Part shown: piece after piece, positions 1 to 14,700 of the stretch
Numbering within the stretch: position 1 is the first letter of the stretch
How the letters are laid out: every line of letters begins with the position of its first letter
From: Helicoverpa zea
Lineage: Eukaryota > Arthropoda > Insecta > Lepidoptera > Noctuidae
Length of the DNA stretch: 64,000 nt
Direction: 5' to 3'
NCBI RefSeq assembly: GCF_022581195.2
Contig: NC_061472.1
Coordinates: 6,324,001 to 6,388,000 of the forward strand
The notes under the pieces: generated by a model
Databases searched by the model: none
What the model saw: only the letters and a program-made list of their open reading frames with translations
What the model was told of the DNA's origin: nothing
Translations under genes and position numbers: made by a program

Positions 1-2601
1 GAGCAGCTATATTTTTACTATAATTGCCTGCCATGTAAAGGCGTCTGCTAAAAAATGGAGTCACTGATTTGATCTCGCGGCTGGATAAAACGCTATTGGG
101 TTTTTCCATCTTGAATTTCCGAGTATTAGGCTTTGTAATAAGCTCGTCCTGGTATAATGTGGGACTTAAACGAATTATTTTTTATTTAATTATTAATTAT
201 TTATTATAAAAAAAACGACTTAAAAGGGCTCCGAAGTTACATCTCGGTCTTATAGTTTAACTACCGTGGTTACAAATGCAATATCATCAGTTCTCAAATT
301 ATCTGTTGATTTTCTATGCATAATATTTCGAGTTACTAGCTACTTGGAATGCTGATGTGTTTCACCTCATCTCGTTACGTTACCACTTCACATTTTATTG
401 TCTACTTTTACTTTAATGTCTAGAACGTTTCTATTACATACTTTCTATTATCTATGTCTTCAGGCTTGTTTTCGCTTCAAATGCTTTCGCTTGGAATTCC
501 GAACGAAACAGATATTACGTTGTCGAGTGCCTATTACAAGTTTGATGTAACAAAAAATGCTTAGTTGAAAGTTGTGTAGTACCTTCCTAATATCTATCGG
601 TCATTGGACTGTCAAATCGTTCTATTAGAATTGGTATTGGCGCGTACGCAATTTTATATTCTTGTTATTACTCAGTTCTTTGTTACTTAATTCCCTTAAA
701 TTACAGTGTATAAAAAGCCCATTAAAATTTGCCGGCATGCGGCTGAATTATTTTTTTACCTCTCTGACGTTAAACGTTTGAGTGTATTATTATAATACTT
801 CTTCTATAACGCAGTTGCAAAGTAATTTTTCACTTTAAAAGTTAAAAGATATTTTTAATCAATTATTAATCTTTGACGATGTCCTCAAGCAGTTGTTTAC
901 GATTTATTAATTTTCTAGAAGATCTTGGCATCAAAGTAGACCTAAGTACGTCATTATGTTTCCCTAAAATTCCAACCATTTCACATATCTATGCCAATTT
1001 TATCACAATCATTGCAGTGGTTATTACAAACTGACGGACAGGGCTACTATCGTATTTCTAATAATATAATTTACAAAATTGCCTCGTTAGATCATTGTAA
1101 TAAGATCGATTTGTTGATGCTTAGTCATGATTCAGTAATCACGTTTTGTTATTACATAATGTGTTATTATTTATAACTAAATGTTACGGATCTAATAATT
1201 GATTGGTCAAAAGCTATTTGCCGACAAACATTGCAAAATACATTATGTGTAAGTAATTAATAACACATCACTTGCTTGAATTTAAAATGATTTCTAGATA
1301 AGTCTTAAAAATTAAGTTAAATAAGCCTATTATGGCTTATATGCCTCATAAGTTAATTTTAAACAGGTTAATGATTGCACTGCTATTTGTCGTAAAATAT
1401 GGTCAAATTATGTACCTAGTTAACGTTATATAAAATTGTTCAAGACCGCAGTAGTTTTTAAAATAATTAAACTGCATTTGCTATTGGTGAGCACGTAGAC
1501 GGAACGTATTAACAAAACAAAGATTACAGCTACAAATTACGGAAGTTTTCTAAATAAATATTCAGTACTGCCTTGAGTGGAACTGTGGAACTATGCACGT
1601 TTCTTACATAAAAGCAGTCTAGACTATATTCGGCCGTGATGATTGATCAATAAAGAACAAATTGACAATAAAAATGACGAGATATCGATTGACAATTTCT
1701 TTTGTTTACAATTGTTTGTACACATCATATCCATTATCAGCAATCGATAAATTGAAGTTGTCTTTGAACTTGTGTCAGCAAGAAATATTGTAATTATTTT
1801 ACAATTGGCGTTACAGCGAGTGAAACCCATGGGTTCATATAAAACTTCATCGTCTAGTAACCTAAGCAATGCGTGACTAAAACTAACACTCAGCTTATCA
1901 ACTAAAACCCATCATGTGCGTAAGCCTAATGGAGGCAATGACACCATATCTTCAGTGCTCACCCAGCCTTATTATGCCTAAGTGGGACGTTGAGCTTCAC
2001 GAACTAAAACTAGATATAGGCCTGACAGACAGATAGACAAATGGACGTGAATTGACAGCAAGAATCGATAATGTTTGAAGACTATGTACTGAGCTATACT
2101 TCAAACCAGTTTAGAGCTTCTAAGCCTAACTTAACTGCTAAGCCGTACAGGCAATTAAGCAAATTGATTTTAATGCGATTCCAATACTTTTTTTAATAAT
2201 TGCAGGACACGATATAATATAAAAAACACACGTATTTTGTGGAATTTGTGTGAACAGTTAGCATCCTTTTAGCAAATGGTATTCTGGTCTGAGATTATGG
2301 CAAATATTTGCATGATATATGGATTTCGGATGTCAAGAACATTTAAGTTTGAAATATTTGGAAACGACATCCATATCGTGTTTGCTAATGAGCGGTAGAC
2401 CGTTCTACCGAAGTAGATTTAGTCACAGAAAACACAGACTTTGCATCTACGCTATTAGAATTAATAAACGCGAAATGGAAAGACAATGTTTTGATGGTAC
2501 TGAAGACGGATGAAATGCAGTATCACAGTAGTTATTTCAGGGTAATATTCTATTGATGATAACATTAACAATATGTCTAACGTTAATTTCCTTTGTTACA
2601 G
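1..2601. other. Upstream region of Sema5; no gene recognised
   Basis: AT-rich DNA with short open frames (991-1176, 1624-1869, 2319-2513) that lack recognisable domains. A TATAAAA sequence is at 709-715 but no clear start site goes with it. The upstream non-coding exon of Sema5 may lie here or further left. DNA just upstream of 2602 is intronic, because it ends in a good acceptor. Confidence 0.35.
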
Positions 2602-2720
2602 GTAACAATAATCTTCAAGAATGACGTGGACGGTATACAAAGTAGCTGCGTTAATACTGCTCAGTGCGCTCAGCAAAGGAGAACTCCCAGAGGATGACTT
2701 CAGGATAATAAATAGACAAG
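2602..2720 (+). CDS. Sema5c: Sema5 coding exon 1 (start codon, signal peptide)
   Basis: Acceptor ...ttgttacag ends at 2601 and donor gtaact starts at 2721. The ATG is at 2621, so 2602-2620 is 5' UTR. The first residues MTWTVYKVAALILLSALSKG form a typical signal peptide (basic K7, then a hydrophobic core), followed by the acidic start of the mature protein, ELPEDDFRIINRQ. The exon ends in phase 1. The acceptor ahead of the ATG implies an unlocated upstream non-coding exon. Confidence 0.85.
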
Positions 2721-5700
2721 GTAACTTCAGTTTTTCTTACTTTACTAATTTCATAACCTAGTATGTTTTGCTAACACCAAACAATCCAATAATTTCCTGA
2801 CTAAACTTGAGGGCAAAGTTCTGGATACTGTTCTTTTATTACCATCACAAGAATGTGAAGAATTCACATCTGTATGGAATATAAGATGATTGTATAGCTA
2901 TATCAAAAAAATCTTTGTTACAGTTTACATTAAGCCATTAACACCACAAACCAATATTGAAATAAAGCCATCCATATGGTTCAATATTTACGATAACTCT
3001 AAGATGTTTATTGCCTTACCGTGAATTTGTTTGTACAGTCAGTGTGAAAATAATCAACGCATGGTAATCGCTTAATCGCTTACTATAAACATTTGAAGTG
3101 ATGACAGATACACGACAATTACTTTGTAAGTGATCGCCCAGGTTATTTTGACCTGCAGTGTAATACTCTTTCACCAACATACAAACCTGGTGTTTGGTGT
3201 CAAGATATTCTGGAGCTTGTAACAATGTGTTCTTTACTTGTTCGATTTACAAGTCAAACAGGCTAGCCTAAATGTAAAGTAGAAAGCTAATTAGTTCACT
3301 TAACTGTAATCTAAAGGTATGGTCTGTAATGCCATGATATTTAAGGGGCTATTGTTTAAGGGGCCTTTAATTGGCCAAGGAAATATGGGAGAGAATATAA
3401 TATGGTGGTGAAGGATAAAACTAGATACGCTGCTGATGACACTAATTCGCGAATTTTAGGAGCACTCTAGATTTAATCATAGGAATTATTTAATTACGGT
3501 CAATGATATATTTATCATGGTACTAATAACCGGACTTTTTACTAAGAGTCTTAAAAGATAGTTACCTTAACTGCACTTTTAATAAATACAACTCTTCTAA
3601 ACCCGCCTGGCCTCGACTACTTTAAGCAATGAATTTAGATTGTCTCTTCAGAATTTGCGTGGGTAGTCATTACATAAGGTCAGTATTATAATCATCTAAT
3701 TTGTTATTCAAACATGGCTCCTAATCAATCAGTATTCTATATAAAGATATGAAAGAAACCTGCCGTTCTACTGCGATAGTTATCTTTTTAATTTATACTG
3801 AGTCTGGTTAGTTAACAGCTTTCCATGGAAAGATAATATTTGCTTGCCTAGTTGCATAAAACAGTCGCATATAGAATGGCTTTGACCAATTTATTGTGTT
3901 GCGTTGACAGTTGCTGTTTAAAAGGCTCAGATTTCATTAACTTGATGAGGACTTAAGCTTATAGCATGAGTTTGTTCTAGATGGCAAAGCGTCCTGTAGT
4001 TTATGCAAAACTACAGTAATGTTATAGTTGCTCTCAGCCTGGAATTTTAATAGTGATGATGATGTCCTCATAGCTGATTATCGACTACGGCGGCTTGTTC
4101 TCATGTAGAAGATAGCCAACTGCGCTGGACATATAATAGTGCACACGCATTTGCGCAGATAGACAGGAGCATTCGCTATTCCTTCACTCTCATAGCCCGA
4201 TGGGACGGCAATCCGACATGACCGGAGAGAGATCAGGCGCAGGACCGACATTTACGTGCACTTTCATACTACTGTAGAAATGACTGATCAGAAGTGATTG
4301 ATGCTTGTCAGATTTACTGACTTCTGACTACCTATGACATGATACGGTATGATATGAGGCAGCCAAGATCCACAATTAAGGTTAAGGTACTCCAACGATC
4401 CCCTAAAATTCTTCCTAAAACTTGTGTATATTTTTCCAGATTTGCTGACTTCGGAACACAGCGACTCATTCGAGGACAGTACCACCGGCTCGTTTTCGCA
4501 ACTGCTGTTCGATGTAGCAAGGGACCAGGTTATCGTGGGCGCAAGGTGACTGCCTAAATCTATTAATGTCTAGACTAGCAATCCAACCTGTTCTAAAATA
4601 CTTGATTTAGAGCCTGAATATAGTTTCGGTGACTTGATTATGGTATTTTAAGTAAAAGTTAAATCGATCGTCGATTATTTTAGAAATTAAGCAAGAAAGG
4701 AATCGGTTTCTCTTTCTTATGATTTGAGATACTTCTATGTGGGCTTTTTTTCTCTAAAACGCATCCTGGCTAATTGTGTTTCGTCGACCATGAACAGCTA
4801 AGAGCAATATAATAGAAACTCACTTAAAATTCAGTGCTTGCTCTGAGTTTTATCACTGCTAGAACATTCAACAAAACATTTGTTTAAGAACTTTTTGCAT
4901 ACTGGAAGATATTTTAGAAATTGAGACAATATATTTTTGTCATGACTGTCCATACATAGTGCACATAGTGTACATACGTACTACATTTCGTCCGTAGTAT
5001 ATCTTTACAAACTTGAAGTCAGCTGTTTGTCTGCGCAATAGACCTTTAGTAACTCTGTTAGGAACATTGTTAACTGCTCAGCTATTCGAACTATCTTCAG
5101 ACTCGTCATAGCCTAGCAGTATTTTACAGCGGCCATAATTCTAAAACTTACCTGTTCTTACTTCTTGCTAGCCTTGTGAACTTTATAGTTCTATTAGTTT
5201 CCCATTATTCTTGTAATTTTATTGTGATTTCGTTCTAGGTTTCCTCATTTTGAAGTACTCTGTTTTTTCAGTCTTTAAATGTGCAGTTAATAAGAAATGG
5301 CTTCGTTAAGTATCATAGAAAGGATTTCTAGTTCAAAGTTGTTGTAGGTCTACCCAGTTCTAGAAAGAAATTAAACTTTCACAAACATTCTGCTTTAATT
5401 AATGCTACTTTAATAAATATTTAATAGTCTAATAATTATCATATAATGGCTTACGGTGTAAATTTTATAGAATGTTGATGGGGTTTTATAACTTCTTGAT
5501 TTAAGCACGGCACGAACTCTATAAAATGTTGATATACGTAGCTATCGTAAACTAATTGGCAAGTTAATGAAAGTTACCTACATTGTTTAATTCAATATCA
5601 TTATAAGTAATAGTGTATTTTTAAAATTGACCTAAGACAGTAACGTTCCCTAGTTAGTTATTCTTCTATTGGGTAAACAATATCAAAAATACCACTTCCT

Positions 5701-8700
5701 TGCTTGGCAAAAATTAACCTGATGCTTATGACATTATTATAACTTACTTTCCTAAATATACAGTGGTCTCAACTGCCTAGCATTTTCCCAATTATGTTGG
5801 GGTCGGCTTCCAGTCAACCAGTTAGCCGGGCGACGATTTATTGGTAAACCACCTAAGTTACAGCAGTTCTCATAGTTAACACTATAAAAAATTTATCGAT
5901 AATTTGATACCACCATAAAGATATAAGAATACATATTTTTATCATGGAAATAGATGCAGTTCTCAAACGATACGACTTAGACGGTTAATAAACTGAGGGG
6001 GCGTCATAATCTTAAATCGATTGATAAAGCTATCTCGGTACAGACGAGTTGAACGAATAATGTAGAATTTATTATACAGTAAGCTTAGTTTATGCTGAAG
6101 TTATAAGTTATACACACCGTAGATAGTTTCATTGAATATCAATGAAATATCATTAGCTGCTGAGGAAGACGTAACTAATTTTACCCACAAAACATTGTAA
6201 TTTAATCGGTATGAAGTAGGTATACTTACCATTTATTCTTAAGCGATTCTCAGACACTAATAAAGAAATCAACTTAAAAAAAACATGAGGTTTAAGTATT
6301 TTTTAATCTTCGGTTTATTAATGTGGTAAGTAAATAATATAAGCGATGTAGTAATTAAGACAATCTTAAAACAAAAATTGAATAATGCCCAGCTTATCAT
6401 AATTGAATCTAAATTAAACGAACCACGATTATAATTCACAAGATAATAAAATCACTGCGAACATTAAATTAAAAAGCTACATATAAAACGATTAAAAAAC
6501 TATGTATATCATCGTTAGATATAACAGCATTTTAATGTGGTATCAGTCGTTCTAACAAGTTGTTCAAACATCGAGTCATTCACCTGCTCAACTTATGATA
6601 TAAGATATCGTTATCAGTAAGACAGCTTGTTAGCTTCAACCAGTCGATTTAATTATCAATTACCGTTTATTTTTTACTTTAAAAAGTGTTCAATTTACCG
6701 TGAGAGCTTTTCAATATCCCATCGGCAATGAGTACGCGGGTTTAAAAGGCTTTTTAGCCGCGAATGGCTCAATAAATTATTGGGAACTGGTTAATTTAAC
6801 ACATATCTTAATGCCTTTATTGGCTTGTGAGGTGCTATATAATCGCAGTTTATATGTAACGCAATTTTTTTGGAATATCCGAATCATTTACGTTAATTAT
6901 TAAGTTGTAAATATTTTCTATAAATATCAAATTGGAAACGCTTGCTTCGCACAATTTTATAAATATGTATTCATAAAACGTAGAAGAAAGGTGTAAAACA
7001 CGTCAGTAATGTGTGGTTTAAAAGTGTCAGTTTTATGCAATGAAATGTGGTAAACAGTAATTAAAGCACCATTAGCTGGCTGCATCATTAATGCTCAATA
7101 CTGTAACGATACTGACTAATAAACACTATAATATATTATTATTATTGCTATATTTACGTTAACCTCGGAGCTAATTAGTTGAATTAATAAGTACTCATCA
7201 TTAAATATAAAATGTATAATTTTATTTGCGTTTTAATATTCTTAATTAGAAAGGTTTTTTTTATTCAATTCCAAGGTCTACTCCATGTTTTTATGTCTAT
7301 GAAAGTTTTTATTAAATCAACAAAGGTTTTCACCATGAAAATTTTTCCACTTTGTTACTTTTCTTTCATAGAATATCACATTGATCTCAGATTTGGACAT
7401 TATATAATCATAAAAAAGAAACTTTAGGTTTGGCCTGTGACCAGAAATAAATTGCCGAAAACAAAATGCCATTCAGTTTAGAACTTCCCGCAACATACTA
7501 AATTAATATGCCCGGAAGACTGTCCAAGGCAGCTTATAGCGTCCTAAGAAACGGTTCTATTCCAGGGTGTTAATAATCCTCAGCTAAGCCTAAATCAGGT
7601 TCCAGTTCACCTAACTCCTGAACAGTAAATCCGCCCGCGTTAAACCGAATCAAGGTCGACCAGAGATTCATTGATCCTGCTCAACTCGTGTACAGTTATT
7701 ATCTATAGCTTGATCTTAAAATTGCAATAGCATAAGTACTTATTTTACATTGCAAAGTTATAGTGAACATAGTAACTCGTTTTCCATATAGGGAAAGGGA
7801 GATTCTAGGCCTTCTTTGATATTCTAGAAATGAGAACCTCTTAATATAGCCTTGGCTTATTGGCTGTTACTATGTAGTTGGTCTCTAATACCTTAACTGC
7901 ATGTGAAATATTTCTGGTAAAGAGAATTCTTGCTAGCCGGCATTACATACATTGTTAGATCATGAGAAAGTAGGTATGATTAAATTAGAAAAATAAAATA
8001 ATAAAAATAGACGCAAAAATAATTTTCTCAATCATAAAGGTAGATTTCTACTTCAACGTTTTATGACTAACTTTCTTTACTTAGAAACAGTGTTCGTCGC
8101 TATCAATAATTGATTGGTTAAGTTTTAAAGTAAGTACGAATAAAAACAGAAGGAATGCTTTCGCGTATCGTCGTGACCCAATACTCCTAATTACTTCAAC
8201 GCGTGGTGAGAAATGAAAGTTCAGATGTTGGAATTTCGTCAATATTGAGACTAACGTCAGTTAAGTGTTATTACGATTGTCTATTAACAGTACAGTTATA
8301 ATCTATGGATTCGGTTAACGGGCAGGGTTGTCAACTCATGAAAATAATGAAAATCCGATTGGTAGATGATAGATGATGGTTAGGGCCTGTACGCACTGTC
8401 GACTAGTCGCTGGCGACTCGGTCACCAGCGACTGTGACTTTCATTAGTTTAAATAAGGTGTTACGCACTTGGTCGCCGGTTGTTGCCTATGTTTTGGTCG
8501 CCGGACTGAGTCACCGGCGACTAGTCGACAGTGCGTAATAGCCCTTAATGGCAGAACACAGTCTACTATTTTTGCAGCACACCTGGGTATACGTCTACAA
8601 AGAAAGTTTTTGGTTAAAAAGCAAATCTAGGATTTTGATTCCAAAAGTTGTGATACCAATCGGTTACCCTCAAAACTGTGCAAACCGAAATCTTAGTTTT

Positions 8701-11700
8701 TAGATTCTTCTGTAAATCGTCGTAGGTACATATTTCGATATTTTACAGACGATTCCTAGTTTTCCGTAACCCTAAAGGTAACATTAACAGAGCGGCATAG
8801 ATGAAACGCCAGGAAGTGTCAGTGTTTGCCACAGTGTGTCAATATGTGTGCCGTGAACATTTGGCTCAGCTATTAAACCTTTTTGTTTGTTCATGTGCTT
8901 TTTGAACGTATCAAGGCACGCGTTCAGCCATAGGTACCGGCTGGTATGTGTGAAGTTTATTATGTAAACATAAGTTTATGGTACTGGCTGGGTATTAATT
9001 TGACGTTATATTTTGGCGGGATAATTTCTTCCAGGTATGTTGTAGGTATCACATTGTATGTGAGTGCGTTTAAAGTATGTAAACCAACACAAGTTCCAAT
9101 TTGGGTGATTCTGATAGTAACGCATTTAGCTAATTAGACTAAAACAAAAGTCAGAGTGACAAAGGCGCGGCTAAGTAATTAATTTGGCAGTTTCTAATTC
9201 ACTAAGTAAGTCTACAATGTTGTAAATTAAATACACGCGACCACACTCGATATCGATACATAAATAATTTCGATACCGTTCCTATCGGTAACCATATCGA
9301 TTACAACGGCGTAGCATTGATATTCGATCCTGCGGCAATCGACTCGTATACAGTTACATACATGTGTTCTGATTTATTCCAACTACTGCTTGTGTAATGA
9401 TTTATTTCCTAGATCTTTAAAATTGGATCTAGGTGATTAGATTACGACTTGAATTCAATAACATTGAAAAATGCATGCGAAGTTGCATTTTTATCTACTC
9501 ATTATGCGACGCCCCGCTGTCTACGTGCTGTTGATAAAAATGTTCAATGTCGTGATATTTCGATATCTGGTGAATATTTGAATGGTTTAGTATACTTTAT
9601 TGCTCTCTACTTCCCAAGGATAAAACGTACGCAAAAGCATATTGTTATCAGCTTGACATCATTATTGGATTAAAGAGATTTATATCTGCATTGTTGTCAC
9701 GAAAGTGCTGCATTATGTAATTTTTAAAGCAAGTGACTCTTAACCAAGTATTTGCATTGGTCTCCTAACTAGCAAGGATTGTTACATTACATAGTACTCT
9801 ATACGTGATGTCATCATTGTTAAGGGATTTGTTTCTTCCTTTTTTGCTTATCAGATATTTGATTCAAGGATAGACCGGTTTTTATTACTACGTTTCACTT
9901 TATTGTTTTGCATAGGATGGTCGAACCACCGCAATCTTGTTTGCGGTTTGTCTCGTAATCCAAAGCTGCTACTGTATTAAATACAAACTCAAATTAGAAT
10001 TTGGAAGATCGAATTTCAACTTTGGCGGTGTAGCTTTATAAGGTCACTTTATGAGGACACAGATAAAATATATCTTGGATTTTATTTAAGTAGAAGAGTT
10101 TTTCGAACATACAGTCACACAGTCATTCCTTCATTTGCTTTTCGCTAACGTTTTAACAACGATTTTATTCTTTGTTCCCAGGGACGCTCTCTACCGACTA
10201 TCACTGCGAGGCCTCGGTGTTCTCGAACGCGCCGACTGGCTAGCATCCTCAGAGAAGGTGAAGTTGTGTCAAGTTAAGGGACAGACGGAAGACGACTGTA
10301 GGAATTATATCAAAGTGCTACTGCTGCATGGACATAAGCTGTTCGCTTGTGGAACGCATGCTTTTAGTCCTGTTTGCAGTTGGAGAGAGGTATGTGGATT
10401 TAATTTTTTTTTTGTTTTTGATTTTTTAAGTAGTGTTTAGTTTTTTTTTCCATTTGGATTTCATTGGTAACCCGAAGCCCGGTGAAAACGATCTAGGTAC
10501 TCGTAAATATGTGGGATACTTATATTGATAAAACATGGTGCATTTACAGCTAGGACTATTACCTAACTATTGCTGTAACACTTTCTTCTAGAGGTATAAT
10601 AGGTGTGGATTGCATCGACTTACTATAATCGTAACTGGAGATTTTGACAATCAATAATCAGCCGTAGCGGCTTCACCAGCGAACGCCGAGCTCACGATCT
10701 ACCAAAGTATAAAGATATGCTTTCAGGTAGGATTTCAGAGGGCCCCACGTTTTTATTTTAGTCTAATATGACCGGGACCACCTACGTAGGTTTAAGGTAA
10801 GTAACAGTTTTTTTTTTTCTAGTTTTCAGTGCACATAAGATAAAACCGTTTAACTTAAAAGTTTTTTTACCGATTTTTTATTTCCTAGTTTTTAGTATTT
10901 AATGAAAATACCGAATATTCCTCATTCTATATATGGGTCAGCAACGGTGAGGGAGTGCCAAACTCTTACTGACTAAAAAACCGTTGTGTTTCGTCGTAGG
11001 CCTTTTATATACCAAGACCACGGTAACTCTTTCGAACAATCCCCCAGCCCAGGCAGGCCTTGGCCTTGTTGGGCCCCGCTGGGGTTGCTGACAGTATTCT
11101 ACTTGACTAGCCCTTTCATTTGGTACCCATATTGAGGGGGTTGTGGAAAAAATATGTAATCCGCCATTTTGTACCGGCGGCCATCTTGGATTTACAATGT
11201 TATTGATATTACTATATTGTATTGTCATCGGAATTCAAGGTGTGTACCAAATTTCAGATCAATCTGACAACAGGAAGATACTTAAATTTGAATTACTAAA
11301 TTTGACCCAAGAAAGAATAAAACAAACAGGGTGAGCTAAATAAAACCGTTTAATAAAACATGGTGCATTTACAGCTAGGACTCACAACGGACTCTTTCAC
11401 ACTGGCAGATTTTCCGCATGGGTGTCGCGCGTCAATTTTGTATGTACTCAATGTTGTCGCTCGGAAAAACCGAGCGGAATATCCGCTAGTGTGACAGCGC
11501 TGTTACTAGGCACTTGAAACATTAATTTCGATTATTACCGTAAGTCAATCCTCTTCACAAATTATTTTCTTCGAATCAGCAACCGGTATTGTAGAAAATA
11601 AGTTAGTTAACTGGAAGCCAGTGCGCTAAAATCTTGTTTGTTGTTTTTACTGCCTAGCTGCCGTTAAGTGTGTGTGCACAGAATATTTGAATATTGAAAT

Positions 11701-14700
11701 CGAATTTGTATGTAGGCACACATAAAATGTTTATACAACACTTTCGGTATTCAATCTAGTTTGTCTGGTTTCTAGTAAGTGAACTCTGAAACTAAAGACG
11801 CATGCAATTTTATATTATTGTTTTTGCTATTTGAAACTTCTAGGTACTTAACGAGTAACCAATTTTGGAATATTTTAAGTGTAGAATGTTTAAGAAAACA
11901 TATTGTGAGTTTTTATTAACGGAAGTTATCAAATGACCCCACCCTCTCTAGATTGTTGCTGTGAAGTTAATGAAATTGATGAACTATAGACGTCCATGCC
12001 AGGTTTTTAATGACCCTTTGTTTTAGAGAATGGAGAATTTTGCAATCTTCAGACAATTTAAGATTTATTACAATAGTGCAATTCTCTTTTTATAACTCTT
12101 CAATTTACTTCGGTACTTATATGAAAAATTCAATCTATAATTTTGCCTCCAGATCGAGTCAATAAGAACAGTAACGGAATGGGTGACGGGCGTAGCGAAC
12201 TGCCCTTACAACCCTCACTCCAACGTGACTGCTATTCTGGCCAGCAACGGAGAATACTATGCTGGTACCCCCACAGACTTCGCTAGCTCCGACACGGCTA
12301 TATGCAGGTAAAATATCCATTAATTAAAGTCTAATATTGATTAAGATAACTACGATACGAAGTTTAATATTGATAAGGATTAAGTCTGAAATCACCAACC
12401 GGCATTGAGCAAGCGTGGTGATTAACGCTCAATTCTTCTCTGTGTGAGAGGAGGCCTGTGTCCAACAGTGGGACGATATAAAGGCTGATGATGATGATGA
12501 CTGAAATTTATTTACTACAAATGAAATGAAGGTGCAAAGAAAAGTGTCTTTATTGTAAATCAATTCAGAGAAAGTGCAATGGTTTATAGAATTAGAAATT
12601 AAACAAAAAGTGTCTTTCATTCAAGTAAGATTTCATGCTGTGGCGTGCGGCTATTACTAACATAATGTAAATAAAAACTATCCATGACAAACATAAAACT
12701 TACAAATACCAATATTAAATTAAACATATGCCATTGTGGGTATTTCTTGCTTTTCCAACTTTCCCGTAACTACTTATTTACTAAGGCTATTTTATATAGC
12801 TATCAGTTGCCAAGTGAGTTTAACAACAAATAAAATCAAATACTACATTTTACCTATTACTACAAGAGGTTATGTTATTTAACTACTCTAGTGTCACCGC
12901 TCTAATTTGATATCGATTACAGGTCAGTAAATTATTAGTTGTTATCGATATTCGCCCTTGTGTACCTTGGAGTGTCATGCATTTATCTATTTTCGCTATG
13001 TAGTAGCTTTGATTAGATTAATTTTATTTTTGGCGATGTTATTCACTTGCACTTACTAAATCCAGTCCAATTTTATTTTCCTCTATTCAGAGAAATACAC
13101 ACATATTATTGAAAATATTTATATTGTTCCTTTATGTATTGTATCGATAAGTCAATCATACATAACACTAACAAAATAATTACGTCACCTAAATCGTTTG
13201 TAGTCTACGTTTGGAGTTAAGAAGGTCTTTTTAGACCTTTTTTGCCATTGAGTTCCGGAAGGTCTCAGAATATTAGGGTCAGAGAGGACTTATCTCAAAA
13301 ACACTCCAACATGAGTGGCGAGTGGCGCCTATATGTCACACTTCAATAGAAACTCCACTTGAAAATCAGTCAAATTACATGTTATTTGGATAATAATCAA
13401 CTTACCGAAGACCACCAGGTACTCAAGCAAAGATCTCGACCTACAACTCGATAAAGCAATCAAACTATGCCATGGTATGGAATGCCCATGTGTCTAATAA
13501 GTTCTTTGCATCTTTTTTAACGACGTCAAAAATCATCAAATGACCCCTCCCGCTGTGGGTTAGCAGCGGTGAGGGAGTGTCAGACTCTTACTGACTAAAA
13601 ACCGTCGTGTACCGTCGTAGGCCTTTTATGTACCAGCGCCCCGGTAACTCTTTCGAACAATTCCGCAGCCCCGGAGTTCTTTGCATCTTACTTAACAAGA
13701 TTTGTACTTCCCATGACTTACATAAAACATAAATTACCTCTCAGTCTTCTATAAAACCAACTTTCTCCACAGGAGCCAAGGCGCAGCGGCCCACGACTCC
13801 GGTATGCTGCGTACCACACAATATGACCTGAACTGGTTGAACGAGCCCCAGTTTGTGGGCAGCTTCGAAGATGATAGCTTCGTGTATTTCGTCTTCAGAG
13901 AGGTGGCTGTGGAGTTCATGAATTGCGGGAAGGTAAATGAGATAATCATGACTTACGTGTAAAATACGTGAGTTGGCTTGCTAGAATCTTTCGGTAAGTA
14001 AAATAATAAAGAACTCTTGAAGTGGCATGAAGATAGTTAAATAATGTTGGGAAATACTTTCTTGGAGAAGAAAGATATCAAGGGGAACCGAAGTTTTACT
14101 TAAAAGTATCTTGTTGGCATATTATTGTACTGCTACTTCTTTTCGAGATAGTAATATTATGCAACTTTTGTGGACTTTATCTCTTATAGTTAACGTTATC
14201 TCCTATAGGAAGTACGTAGTAAAACTGCATAACTCATGAATGCATTGACTATAGGAGACAGGGCTTATAGACAGGATGTTAAATATACCATTATTTAGTA
14301 TCTAAGCTCGATTACCGAACAACGCATCTTAGCATATAACATTTCTTGTTTCGCATTCACCAACTACGTATCTATCTTCTATTCAAACAAGCCATTGAGT
14401 GCAATGACTCATTTCGTACAAGCATTGTATTTGGCCACGCTTGTTAACATATACAGGGCGTACTTGTTACATGTACATGGTGTTTACATAACAGAGAGTA
14501 CGTTTGTGACGTCATCTCGCGTTAAGCGAATGTATCTTCGTATTTAAATGTAAGAGGAAGGTTTCTTCATGCAAACAGTGCTTGATAGATTTTGTAATAT
14601 TAGCTGTTGCTCGCGTTTTCATCATCTTTCCGGATAAAATATGCAATGACATAGGCATGCTTCAGTCACAAAGCCAAAAGGTTACATATAAGCAAACAAA

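Larger units (their letters stand above)
4546..10181. other. Sema5 intron 2 (5.6 kb)
   Basis: AT-rich, long first-domain intron. It holds a repeat fragment at 5765-5850 and a 162-bp MITE at 8383-8544. Several TATCGAT-type motifs occur at 9249-9345. The short open frames at 6700-7427 and 8946-9673 show no domain and no exon-like borders. Confidence 0.5.
10390..12152. other. Sema5 intron 3
   Basis: Contains a segment bounded by a 30-bp direct repeat (10528-10557 and 11353-11382). Inside it is one copy of the 'gtgagggagtg' SINE-like family (10934-11095). A small palindromic MITE follows at 11397-11494. Confidence 0.5.
12308..13772. other. Sema5 intron 4
   Basis: Carries a non-LTR retrotransposon tail (12391-12501), TATCGAT-type motifs (12908-13150), and a SINE-like element with intact target duplications (13500-13689). 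Otherwise AT-rich. Confidence 0.5.

Noticed and set aside
4339..4557. 72-codon ORF overlapping Sema5 exon 2
   Set aside because: Different frame from the semaphorin. It crosses both splice sites and has no domain.
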